Source: Hydractinia symbiolongicarpus
Taxonomy: Eukaryota > Cnidaria > Hydrozoa > Anthoathecata > Hydractiniidae
Direction of reading: 5' to 3'
Length of the DNA stretch: 64,000 nucleotides
NCBI RefSeq assembly: GCF_029227915.1
Contig: NC_079886.1
Coordinates: 17,708,501-17,772,500, forward strand
Positions 22,442-34,288 of this stretch are shown piece after piece. The stretch's first letter is position 1. Each line of letters starts with the position of its first letter. The position numbers and the translations under genes are program-made. Below the pieces are notes generated by a model. It ran no database searches and was not told the DNA's origin. It was given only the letters and a program-made list of their open reading frames with translations.

Positions 22442-22808
22442 ATTATTGTTATTATTATCATTCCGAATATTTATACAACACAACCTTTTTAGTGTTGAAA
22501 ACACTGTTATCAATGTGGGTCCTGTGTTCTCAATGTATACAACAGGTATTTAGTGGCGCGTGGCCTTGTGGTAATGGAGTTCGTTTCGCAATCGCAAGGT
22601 CTGTGGTTCGGTCCACAGCGTGGCTATGTTTAGCAAGTGCCTTTACCACAGCTACGGGTCAACCCATGCCATGTGAGGGAAATTGGGTAGGTATCACCGG
22701 TGTATACTTAATGTATACATTCAGAACACAGGACCCACATTGATAATAGTGTTTCCAACACCGAAGTGGCTATATCCTGTATAAATATTCGGAATGATAA
22801 TAATAATA
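22442..22808 (+). mobile_element. tRNA-derived SINE with an inverted copy of its own 3' end in front
   Basis: A tRNA-like head (22556-22620) has a box A-like TGGCCTTGTGGTAATGG and a box B-like GGTTCGGTCC. A body with GGGTCAACCCATGCCATGTG follows, then a 3' end with GTATACATTCAGAACACAGG and an AATAATAATAA tail. A second copy lies at 54861-55098. Immediately upstream, 22442-22540 is the reverse complement of the SINE's last ~95 bp (22713-22808), creating two long inverted arms around the element. Confidence 0.82.
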
Positions 22809-23454
22809 ACGCTGCATTGCCTACACAATGTCCCTTTCCCTTACAGGGCCTTTTACCCAACTTGTGATGCAATGCATGTAAAAAGACTCTCCAAATGACC
22901 CACATTCTAGCTCCACGTTTACATACTCCCTTAATCGAGGTAGAATGAAAACGTTTTTTATTAATTTTTAAAAATGTACTTGTCTAAAACCAATGCGCGT
23001 GTTAAAACAGTGCTGAGTTTTTGAGATAAATTCAAGTTCAAGTGGGATATGGTTTCATTATATAGAATTTAAACTCAAAATTATTAACACCAAGAAACAC
23101 ATGAATCGAAACGAATAAAATCTTTTGCAGATACCAGTTATTCTGAACCAGTACTGGGGGAGGTCATATTTGAATAAACTTTTCTTCTAAACAATTTAAA
23201 AGTTTTATCTTAATAGAAATGTTCCAGTTATCTGCAACCATTCTCTCGATGGTGGTTTTTACAGCATTTCAATGATATATAATATAGCTCTTTCAGATAC
23301 CCAAAATTACAATTTCAAAGAGCGAAAATCTCATTATACTAGTTCCAATGATATAGTTACTTAGTGTGATATGCGGTTCAATAAGTCCTACAATGTATTT
23401 GAACGATTCGTAGTTCTTATCATTTCCTAGTAAGTCATTGTTTGTTCAACCAAC
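22809..23454. other. Noncoding stretch, nothing recognised
   Basis: No gene, domain or internal repeat match seen. Confidence 0.5.
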
Positions 23455-23526
23455 ATCTCTTGGACGTCGCAATGCGGTATAAAAAGGACGGGCGAACCCG
23501 TGGATTTTCCACGGGCTAACGACTAG
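23455..23526 (+). mobile_element. Helitron 3' end with terminal hairpin
   Basis: CCCGTGGA-TTT-TCCACGGG (23497-23515) forms a perfect 8-bp hairpin 7 nt before the terminal CTAG (23523-23526), followed by T. That is the canonical Helitron 3' architecture. The 5' part is truncated or very short. Confidence 0.72.
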
Positions 23527-23554
23527 TACTTAATATTATACCTATAATAAGATA

Positions 23555-23657
23555 CTAGTTGGGTCCACCTGTCCTTTATTAACCGCATTTCGTGCATCTC
23601 GCTACTGTGGTATCATTTTGCGTGACAGACAGACGTATACAGGTATTATAATATAGA
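23555..23657 (-). mobile_element. Short non-autonomous Helitron
   Basis: On the minus strand it begins TCTATATTATAATACCTG and ends CTAG, with host A before and T after (complement of 23658 and 23554). Internal GTAGCGAGATGCACGAAATG matches the Helitron units at 26.1 kb. About 103 bp, facing the previous copy 28 bp away. Confidence 0.7.
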
Positions 23658-23964
23658 TTCAATGATCACATATAATATTGCACACAAAAAGTTAAACTTT
23701 TTTTCCAATCAGCTTTGGTTTATAAAATTGTGTGTTTAAATCTGACTGGTTGATAAATTTCCAATCGCCGTGGTAGTTGAGCTTATTCCAACTGCTGCGA
23801 CGAATTTTGGCGATTTAGAGAAAATTATGTACTATGCTAAAATAATGCGCATGTGTAGATGCATGGTCGCTTATTCGTGCAGCCACTGCGAAACTATATG
23901 CACATATTAAAAATTTATACACCTTAAAATTTATACACCTTAAACATTTTAAAACCATGAAGAG

Positions 23965-25497
23965 CATTTATTTATTTCGAATTAAGAATTTGTCACGAGG
24001 TTTTAAAAAGAACAGTTAAATATAAATATGAACCTCGATTCAGTTTTTCATGTCAATAAAAACTGCTAATACTTTCAACTTAGTGAATTTCACATTCAAA
24101 TTACTTTTTAAACTAGAATTAAGAGAAGTAAAAATTTTTTTCTCCCAGTTATTGTCAAACACGGTGAAAATAATTCTAAAGCAGTCGTATATTAAATAAA
24201 ATATATTAAAGTTCTGATATACCTTATGTTTCTGTTCATGTGGCTAGAGTTACGAATAATAAATTGATAGATCAAAGTTTCCTTCGGTTGTGGAGTAGTA
24301 AGTATCATTTGACAATCTATTTATTTATTTATTTATTTATTTACTCAATGGCATCCTTCTATATCCACGTAATAATGTGTCTCAATTTTCAAGGGTTGTT
24401 GAAATAACAAAAAGATTTTGCCCATAAGGTCGCCTTAAAACAATGATGACTTAATTTAGGTAATATATTACCATTTTGCAATTTTTCAATTTAAATCCAA
24501 TGTTAGTTACAATTAATTCATTTAACAAAAGAACGCGCATTTAATCGATTCTAACACACGCCATTTTTAATATCCATATTTTGGTTATTCCGAAGCGAGG
24601 CGTTTAATATTTTATTCACCTGTTTAAACCTGCTTTTACTGTTTTAAGGCTTAAGCTTCGCCGTTTTTACTAACGAGGCTAGTGAAGCAAAAAAGGGTAC
24701 CAGCTAGTGTAGCGGTACGTAAATTATAATATTATAAGTGTTGATAACAGAACTACCCAGTTGAATGATACGAAAGTTACAAAGATAAAGTATTTTTACA
24801 AATAACTCATTTTGCATTATTATTTAATGTTCAGTTGGTTTCGTCAGTGCCAAGTTACAACAGTTGTTTCTTATCTTTTTTGTGATCTGTAATTTTGTAA
24901 ACCTAGATTTTTATTCGCTCACAAGGGGTTTCAACAGGCTAAAATTCTTTTAAAAAAATAAATAAATCAAAAATAGTTGCGTTTATTGATTTTTACGTTC
25001 CATTAAGGTTTCATAAATAAAGTATTTACAAACTTAAACTCATTTTTCTACTTTTATATTTCGTTTTTGTCTTTTCTTTTGTCAATAAAAAATAACTAAT
25101 TCTCAATAACGTAAGCACTTTTTCCGCGCAATTGGAGAACTAAAGCAAATACGTCGTAGAACTTCCTGCCGGCTGGTTTATTGGTAATAGTTTCTTGATA
25201 ACAAATTGTACTTTGCAAGACAACTTTTCTCCAAAAGTTAGTAATGGCGACAAAACTTGAAACATAAACTTTGAAATAAGTAACAATTTTTGCAAGTGAT
25301 TCAAATATGTAAAACTGCTTGAATACCGCATGAATAAATATGAGATCGGAACATTATAATGAGCATAATTATGATTGCCCTTAAGGGCTAACACTATGTG
25401 CGCTACTTATTTAGTGCACATTGCTCGGTGTACTTATAAATTTCGCGCTATTCACCAATAGCGTCAAGAGCGTGCACTCAACCCTGCACACCACACA
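23965..25497 (+). repeat. Duplicated noncoding block, copy B
   Basis: Collinear with 14080-15665 (see copy A). The similarity ends just before the ATG of a LINE ORF1 at 25501, so the block may be the long 5' region of that element or simply the host side of its insertion site. Confidence 0.8.
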
Positions 25498-25500
25498 GGA

Positions 25501-25970
25501 TGGAGGTAACATCGAACGAATCCACCGACAGTATTAACATCGAAGAAGTTATAGACAATCTTGAAAAGAATCCAATGGACTTCACTGAACAAAGTATGTC
25601 ACCCACTTTAGTTAATACAGCAAATTTCATCAGCTCGACTGACAAAGTAATTAACAAAAAGTTGTTGGAATCAGAAAAACGAGAACTGAAGCTTGAAATT
25701 TACCATAAACGGAAGGAATGAAGTTCTTATTGATCAGCTATTGAAGGAAATTCAATTTCTGAGGGAGCAGTTGAGTTCTAAGGACGAAATCCTGCGTTTG
25801 TTCTTAAAAGATACTGATGAAAATTATATCACAAAAAATGCACAGACGCCTTCACAGAATAATATTACTATGGCAACGGAGTCGAATTCAAATGATCAAT
25901 TAACTCGAAAGAAAAATCAAAAAAATGTTAACGACGTCAAAAAAAGTACACACGACGAACACAAAAACCT
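25501..25970 (+). mobile_element. CR1/L2-like LINE, ORF1 N-terminal part
   Basis: Starts MEVTSNESTDSINIEEVIDN and, after a one-base frame change near 25690-25720, continues VLIDQLLKEIQFLREQLSSK, a short coiled coil usual before the esterase domain of this LINE group's ORF1. A hydrophilic Lys/Asn-rich linker follows. It stops abruptly where the opposite-strand LINE tail begins and appears to resume at 30186. Confidence 0.7.
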
Positions 25971-26023
25971 TGATTTGATTGATTTATTCATTTAATTTAT
26001 TTACCGTCGGTTATCATACACAA
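25971..26023 (-). mobile_element. 3' terminus of the nested minus-strand LINE
   Basis: TTGATTTATTCATTTAATTT followed by ACCGTCGGTTATCATACACA matches the tail of the copy at 11976-12025. It is cut off from the rest of the element by the Helitron array and resumes at 27518. Confidence 0.85.
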
Positions 26024-27517
26024 CTAGTCGTTAACCTGTGGAACAATCCTACAAAACAAAACAGTCCTTTATATATCGAATTTCGTGTTTTCGTAACAGG
26101 ACGCGCCTTTCGCGGACACACAGACAGACGGCGGCTATTATTAAAGAGATAGTCGTTAACCCGTAGAAAAATCCACGGGGTCGCCCGTCCTTTATATACC
26201 CCATTTCGTATGTCTCGCTACTTGAGGTGCCATCTTGCGCAGAGACAGACAGATACAGCTATTATTATAGAGATAGCTGGAAAAACCCGGCGTCGAATCG
26301 CTGGGGTAAGCCACAAGTCAAGGTGTGACACGGCGTTAAATACTCTGTGGAGCGCTTAATAAGAGCCGTAAACTGTGTCACACGATTAGGTAGAGCGCTT
26401 TAGTAAAGGTATACATTATGTCGTAAATCACGTGAAGCGCATACACCATTATAGCGTTGCGATTGTAACATATTTTTCAAATAACTTTTCCGCAACGATA
26501 GCTAAAATAAAAACAGAGTTTACAAACCATTCTTACCCAATCATAGCAAAAACAATCGGTCACTATTATTTTATTTTGCGGAATCAGATTTTGTGAAAGT
26601 TAAAAAATTAATCGTGACACCAGGCTTAGCGCTTAGTGCAATTAAACGGTGTCATAGAGGCCATAGGGATAATACCCTTTTAAAAAACACTTCATTGCAG
26701 CGTCTGTTTAAATAAAAACACAAGAAACAGTCCATTGTTAACACATGGCTGATCGGTTAGTACAGTTAAACAGACTTGAACGGGCATATAGGCATAATAC
26801 CCTTTTCCAAAAACAAATTATCGCAGCTGCGGTTGAAATAAAAACACAGCAAAGAATTTGTCGTTATCCCGTCTAGTTAAAATATCACTCAAGCATTTAA
26901 TTTGGCAGAATAAGTTTTCATGACAGTAATAAAAGGTGTAGCTACCTAACTGCATTTAGCATAAGAATTTTGTTGTAGCTAGCTAAAAACTTCATTTGGC
27001 TACTTTCACTCTTTAGCCAGAGATAGCTATGAAGAGTTAGCCACAACCAAAACATAAAAATAAATATTGATATCCCAAACTGAATAAAAACATCAAAAGA
27101 ATGGGAATAAATAAGGCTAGCTACCTATAGCTCCCTAGCAGAATGCTGCCTTGAAATCTACGCTCGTAGCTAGAGTCTGAAAATTGGTTTGTTTAAGATT
27201 TATACTTGCTAGAGAACGTGACAATCTCAACATGTGAAAACATCAAAATAAATATTCCTATAGATACAAAGTATTTGAAAGAGAAAAAGGTCAAAAGGAG
27301 ATTTACAAGCCAGACAACATCATTTTCAAAACAAAATGGCCTTCGAGCATGTTTCCGTTGTTTATCCGGTTCTGGCGTAATTCCGAAATTATTCCGAAAT
27401 TAAGCTGCGTCCAACCGAAAAACGGAGGTCCGTAAATATCGGGCTCCGCGATAATTTTCCGAAAAAAGCTGCGCGCAACCATTTTGAGCTCACAGAATAC
27501 GGCTATTATTATAGAGA
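26024..27517 (-). mobile_element. Tandem Helitron array (three head-to-tail units) inside a LINE
   Basis: Read on the minus strand, the array starts TCTCTATAATAATAGCC at 27517 and ends in AACGACTAG at 26024, with host A before and T after. Two internal boundaries repeat the terminus: ...CAGCTA|TCTCTATAATAATAGC near 26268-26272, and ...ACGACTA|TCTCTTTAATAATAGC near 26148-26152. The last two units are only about 120-130 bp. Unit 2 has the 3' hairpin CCCCGTGG...CTACGGG. The large first unit (27517 to ~26272) contains about three ~125-bp internal repeats (with AATAAAAACA and, in two of them, AATACCCTTTT). No Rep/helicase gene is present. Comparison with the intact LINE copy at 12000-12030 gives the empty site. 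Confidence 0.85.
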
Positions 27518-30185
27518 TAATTTTTTAAAAAAATGAAATTTTGCAAAAAACTAATCAAAACCGACCAAATATTTTTATATATTTACAATTTAGATGAAAA
27601 CTATAATAAATAAATAATGAATAAATAATAAATAAAAAGATAAACATTCCCCCTCTCCCATTTTCGTATTGATTAACAAGTTATGGAATCAATTGCGGAC
27701 ACTCTGTGCATGAGCAGTGAGAGCCATTCCATTTTTTGATAATTTGATTAAATTTAACTAGATCTTCACAACTTTTCGCTTGAAAAGGAAGTTTATTCCA
27801 AACTTTTGGGGCTAAACATCGCAAACTGTATAGACCAAAGGTGCTTATTCTTACACTGATGGTTTTTAGGTTGTTCATGTTTTGACTTCTTACTGGCCTA
27901 TCAGTTTCCTCAAAAAGGAAAATATCTTTCATGAAGGAAGGACTGATGTTTCTCAGAATTTTAAATATTTCTATACATAAATGTCTGTGACTTTGTAATT
28001 CCATATAATGTTTATGTGGGAAGCAATCAACTGGTCTTGGGTGATCATGAATAAAACTTAAAGCCCTATTGTAGAGTTTTTCAATTTTCAAAAGAGATTT
28101 CGAAGCTTTGTGCTGAACGAGATCTTATTTGCAAAGACAATACATTTTTAAATCTAAATAATGCATTCAACTGGGCTGAGGCTTTTCGACAAAGATTACT
28201 AATATGCAAGTTGAAATTTAATTTATCATCAATTGTTACTCCTAAAAGTTTTACGGACCTTTCTGATTGTATGACTCTATCGCCAATGTTTATTTCAAGC
28301 TTCGAGTTATCAATTTTGGCTCTTGATAAAAGGATTGAATGAAATTTGTTTGGATTTGCTATCATTTTGCCACTATTTAAACAAAAAAGGGCTATTTCGG
28401 ATTCCCTTTCTTAATGAGATTTTTAATAGTGTTTAAATAAGTTGATATCGTAATGCCGTCTCCTTATTTATGTAGGTCACTATTTACAATAAAATCAAAT
28501 AAATCATTCATAAATATACTAAAAATAATTGGGCCCAACACAGAACCCTAAGGCAAACCTGAAAAAATTATTTCAAGTACACTATACTTCGCATTTACTC
28601 GTGTGGGTTGTTCTCTGTTTGTAAGATACGATAGAATATACTCAAAAGATTTTACAAAACCGTAAGCATGAACTTTGGCTATAAATAGATCGTGGGGAAA
28701 ACAGTCAAAAGCTTTTGATAAGTCCATTAATATTGAACCAACCACATAATTCAGATTCAGTTTTTTTTCCAATCCTTTAATAGGCGTATCAATACGTGAT
28801 TGGTGCTGTAGTTTTTCCTGTAAGCAGATAAGTACACAGAAAGATTTTTTTCATGAAAGACATTATTTGCTCTTTGATTATTACTTCATAAAACTTAGAG
28901 AAAAAATTTAGTACACTAATAGGTATAAAATTATTGGGACTGTACTTTTCCTTGCTTCCCTTGTCAATTGGTGTATCAACCGCACGCTTAGCTTTAGTTG
29001 GGAAAAAACTGGCACGGATGCTACTATTTAAGGCAGTTTTGAGGGGCAATATTAAGTGCTCATTAGCTAGTTTTGCAAGTTTTGGCGGTATCTTATCTTC
29101 GCCAGCAGACGCTTTAGTGTTTATTTCTTTAAATACTTTTTTGATTTCTTCATCAGCTATTTCCTTAAATTGAAAATTTTCAGACACATTTTCAATATTT
29201 TCTTTTATCTTTAGGATACTTGGATGATTTTTATAGGTTTTTAAAATTTTCTCAATCAACTTTTTCTTATCTGCAAATGATTTAAAATCAATAGCGGTAG
29301 GTAGAGGTAGGGGTAGTAGAGGTAGGTTTAATACCACTGCTATTTTCAACAATATTTATGAAGTGGCTATACGCCACTTCATTTTCATCTGTAATTAAAT
29401 TATTGTTTTGGATTATCGTAATATTTGCATTACTTAAGGAATTTTTATTGGTTACAAAATGTTTCATAACTTTAAAAAAATCTTTTATTTTCAACCGCTC
29501 CGGCCTGTGTTATTTTTTTAAAACATTTCTTAACCGCTATATTTCGAAGTTTTACGCATTTGTTTCCTTGTCTTTTATAATTGGCATTGTTTTCCTCAGT
29601 TTTGTCATTGTTATATTTATTTTTAAACCTTGACCTAGCGTATATAGCCTTTATTCTTTATTCATGAAGGGAGCATCGTTTCCACGCAATGTTTTCTGCT
29701 TCAAAGGGGCATGTTTATCTACTATATTTCTAAAAATTACTTGAAGATTTTCTTAGTTCAAATCAGGATCGGCAGTGTGACAACAAAAGTCAGCACAGCT
29801 TTCACATCAGCCAAAAACGTCTTTCATCGAAATTTTTATAGTTTCTATAGAATATTTTCTTTGGCTGTAAACGGGCTAGATGCATTTTAAAAAATGTAGT
29901 TATCATTAAATGATGGTCACTTAACCCTGTTTCAAACGCTGAACTATTTTGAAAAGACCTATATCTGTTTGTCAATAAGACATCAATTGAACAGCTTTCT
30001 GCTCCTGCAAAGCATGTTTTATCTTTAATCAGGTTTTTGAGATTGAAAATATCAATAAGTGACTGCATCTGCTCATAGCCACTATCAATTGGATTATAAA
30101 AATCTATTTTAATATCACCCAGAACAATAACATTGTCACATTTAGAAAGAGCATTGTTTAGAATTTTTTTCCAATTCATAGAAAA
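27518..30185 (-). mobile_element. CR1/L2-like LINE (minus strand), endonuclease to 3' UTR, decayed
   Basis: In minus-strand order: an endonuclease fragment (30179-29802) with VIVLGDIKIDF, SIDVLLTNRY and ETGLSDHHLM. Next a linker and pre-RT region (29352-28789). Then RT blocks LMDLSKAFDCFPHDL (28772-28548), a region where the YADD core has decayed to a stop plus GDG (about 28475-28490), and the thumb and tail (28365-27681) ending CLAPKVWNKLPF. The 5' part upstream of the endonuclease middle is missing. Multiple stops and frame changes mean it is dead. Confidence 0.88.
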
Positions 30186-33100
30186 ATTGTCTTATGTTCA
30201 AATATGTTAAAACATCAAACGAAAGGAAAAATATTATTGTGGTAGGTGATTCAATCGTAAAACATATACGACCATACGGAGTATCAAAGACAGACTCTGT
30301 TAGAATTTGTTGTCAGCCTCGTGCTGCAACTGAAGATACTGTCGATCATGTTAAGCCATACTCACGAAAACTTCCGGCTGCAAACATTATTCACTCCGGA
30401 ACTAATAACATTACGAACGGATTTAGCACAGTAAGAAAGCTGAGAAATGTTATCCACACAATTCGCGAAATCGATAAAAATAAGAAAATAGAAATCCTTA
30501 TTTCTGGAATCGTAAATAGATATGATGGCAACTATAATAAACAAATTAGTGACACAAATCAAAGAATTGAAAGTCTATGTCAATCGAAAAACTTAGTATT
30601 TATTGATAACAGCAATATGAAACAAGACTGTCTCAACCAAGGTAAACTTCACTTGAATAGTAAGGGTTTGGCCCGTTTGGCTTTAAATTTTGTTGATGGT
30701 CTAAACAGAATCTGATTTTTACCCTCGTTAAACATTTCAAATGAAATTGAAAAAGAAGTTTTTGAAAATGGGGATGAAAATCAAATTACAAAATTTTTAC
30801 ACAATGATCAGAGTAACGATAGTGATGTATCCTCACGGTGTTCTGATATTTGCGAACAAAGTCATAACAACTCTAAGCCAGCACAGTGTTTTGCAAGTTC
30901 TGATTCTATTCCCTGCGAGTTAAACGCTCATACGAGATTAAAAACTTGCGCATTAAAAACCTTCATAAAGTAGCTATTGGACATATAAATATCAACTCAA
31001 TAAGAAAAAAAATTGAGATGCTTTCTGCTACTGTAGATGGTAATCATGACATCTTGATGGTCTTAGAGTCTAAAATCGACAACTCCTTTCCCACAGCGCA
31101 TTTTTTTATCAATGGCTATACCAAACCATACAGGCTAGACCGAGACTGTTTCGGTGACGGTATTCTGCTGTATGTACGGCAAGATATTCTATCTCGAACC
31201 ACTACCTGTAAATTTCAAAATCATGCAGAATACTTATTAGTGGAACTAAATCTGCGGAAACTAAAGTTGCTCCTCTGTTGCGTATATAACCCTCATAAAC
31301 AAAATTTAAAAAAAATTTTGCAATATATTGAAGAGGAACTTCCTGAACAATCTGCTACTTATGACAATCTTCTTGTCATCGGTGATTTCAATGCTGATTT
31401 TGCAAAAATGTATGGTTTGCCTAACATTGAGCCTACTTGTTTTAAAAGCCAATGCAACCCAACTTGCATCGACTTGATCCTTACTAACAAATCATCAAGC
31501 TTTCAACACACTAATGTTGTGGAAACAGGCTTATCTGACTTCCACAAGATGACTAAATTTAAAAAAGGGTAAACCGAACATACAACAATATAGGGACTAC
31601 AAAAAATTTGACCATGAAACTTTCCGGGGTGACCTTTTTAAATCGTTAAATGAAACAGATTTCTTAGGTATTGATCTTGAAGGATCTTTAAACAAAGTCA
31701 TGAACACTCTTAATATACATGCTCCAAAGAAAACGAAATATTTGAGAACCAACCAAGCACCTTTTATGAATAAAGAGTTAAATAAGGCAATCATGGCTAG
31801 ATCGAGATTAAGAAATAAATAATTAAAAAACAAAAGCGATGAAAATGAAACTGCTTTTAAAAAACAAAGAAATAAATGTGTCAAACTATTACGAAAAAGT
31901 AAAGAAATCTACTATAACAATTTAGAGATTAAAAGTGTTACAGATAATAAAAAAATCCGGAACACAGTTAAGCCTTGCTTTCATGAGAAAGTCAAAAACA
32001 AAGAGCTGATAAAATTAGTTAAAAATGAAAAAACTATCACTGATGATCTTGAAATAGCATCGATTTTCAATGATTATTTTTGCAACCGTGTTCCCAATCT
32101 TAGAATCGAGCTAAATGAACATCCACAAAATGATAATATTTTTAATGATAAATCTATTGAGACCTTGTTAACGAAATTTGCTAATCATCCAGGTGTTGTC
32201 AAAATCAAACAGTTCTATGACGAGTATGATAAAAAGCTTTCTTTTAGACGAGTCAGCCTATCTGATGTTACAAAAAAAATTAAAGATTTGGATAGCTAAA
32301 AATAAAACTACACAGCAGTCTGACATTCCAACGAAAATAATGCAGGGAAATTCTGACATTTTTGGAAATGTTTTGTGCAATAGCATAAGTTATAACATCG
32401 ACCAATCCAAATTTTCCAAAAAATCTTAAAATCGCAGACATCATTGCAGTATTCAAAAAGGAGGACCGTACGGACAAGTGTAGCTACCACCGGATACTGC
32501 CTAACATCTCTAAGATATTCGAAAAATGCTTATACGAACAAATTGAAGCTTTTTTTCAACCTATTTTTAACAAGCAGCAGTGGGGTTTTCGGAGAGGTTT
32601 TAGTACGCAGTAATGTCATATAGCAATGATCGAAAGGTGTGAAAAAAGCATAGATGATAAAGGATCTTACGCAGCGTTATTGACAGACTTGTCTAAAGCT
32701 TTTGCCTGGATAAATTACGATTTAGTTATTGCTAAATTGCACGCTTATGGGTTTGACAAGGATGCTTTGAGATTAATACATAGCTAATTAACTGACCGGA
32801 AACAAAGAGTTAAAATAAAGAACTCATTTTGTACGTTACTGGACATCTTATTTGGTGTGCCACACGGGTCTATTTTAGGCCCACTGCTCTTCAAAGTTTT
32901 CCTGATAGATTTATTTCTGATAACGATTGAAACTGATATAGCTAGCTACGCAGATGACAACACCCCATATACGTATAGGTCTGATAAAAATCAAGTGGTA
33001 GAAGACCTTAAAAAAATAGCAAAAAGAATGTTTATATGGTTTGCTGAAAACGATATGAAAGGCAATAAAGCAAAGAGCCATCTTCTTTTTAGCTTACCAC

Positions 33101-33770
33101 TTGATACAAAAGCTGTCGTTGGAGACACGTACATTGAAAACAGTGACCAACAAAAACTGTTAGGGATAAAAATTGATCGGAAATTAAAATTTGATTTCCA
33201 TATAACGGACTTATGTCAAAGAACCAACTAAAAACTACATGCGTTAGCGCGTGTTGCACCTTACATGGATACTCAAAGAAGAAGAGTTATTATGAAGGCT
33301 TTTGTTACCTCTCAATTCAGTTACTGTCCTTTGATATGGATGTTCCACAATAGAACATTAAATAACAGAATTAATAATCTGCATGAAGAGCACTTCGAAT
33401 AACCTATTGTGACCATACATCAACATTTAAGGAACTGTTACACAGAGAAATCAAAAACGATACACGAAAAAAATATTGTAACACTAGCTATAGAAATATA
33501 TAAAGCTAAAAATAAACTCTCGCTTGATATAATAGGTGATAATTTTCTGTTCCGTAGTAGCACTTATAATTTGAGAAATGAAAGAGAACTTTGCTATCGC
33601 ACAGCAAAAACGTCTACTTATGACGCTGAAACTGTCTCAAATTTCGCGCCAAAATTGTGGCAGATGATACCATCAAATATAAAAACATCTGAAACATTAC
33701 AAGAGTTTAAGTCAAAAATTAAGAAATGAAATCCAGAAAGTTGCCCTTGTATGTTATGCAAACCATATAT
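30186..33770 (+). mobile_element. CR1/L2-like LINE: ORF1 esterase, endonuclease and RT
   Basis: ORF1 (30194-30715, 173 residues) is an SGNH/GDSL-type esterase domain: IIVVGDSIVKHIRPYG, HSGTNNITNGF, and the C-terminal block with GKLHLNSKGLARL. ORF2 opens with an apurinic-type endonuclease (30946-31572): GHININSIRKK, LESKID, VIGDFNADF, CIDLILTNKSSSF and ETGLSDFHKM. The RT is at about 32600-33231: LTDLSKAFAW, GVPHGSILGPL and an intact YADDNTPY. A terminal block (33409-33729) has FAPKLWQMIP. Stops (e.g. near 32787) and frame changes inactivate it. Its missing ORF1 start appears to be 25501-25970. Confidence 0.88.
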
Positions 33771-34260
33771 TAATGGATTGAGTTTCATTTCACAGGCAGA
33801 CTAGCATTTTGCTGTTTGTTTTTGTTGTTTTTTCCCGAATTTTCTGGCGTACCACTTCCTTGCCATATATACGACCTTAAAAATACAAGCTATAGTCACC
33901 CTTTATTTCAGGATGATGGTATGCAAGCAAAGAAGTCAAATTAACTAAATTAATTGCCTTCTTCAATGACTTCAATCAGCGACTTTTTTCCGAGAAGCTA
34001 GAATATTTTTTACACGTCAATGTAAAACAAATTGTTATTAATAATAATAAGAAGAAGAACATCTCTCCTTTTCTGTCAACACGGACCACAGTGAAAGTGA
34101 AAACGAAAACGATACTGAATTGATTGCTCAGCCTTAAGGACGTCCTTAAAATATTTTTAAAAACTGGGTAATAAAGTACAGGCAGAGAGATAAAAATTGT
34201 TATTGGTTGAAGTAAAATGTTTGTTAATAAAAATACGTAATTAACAAGTTAGTTCAAGTT
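33771..34260. other. Noncoding stretch before the mucin-like paralog
   Basis: Nothing recognised. The right end (34262-34288) is homologous to the 5' flank of the gene at 17.6 kb. Confidence 0.5.
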
Positions 34261-34288
34261 CTTTTTTTAGAATTAGCGCAAAATCAGA

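Noticed and set aside
22553-22625. tRNA gene
   Set aside because: Box A/B are present but the acceptor and anticodon stems do not pair, and the same body follows in a second copy, so it is a SINE head.
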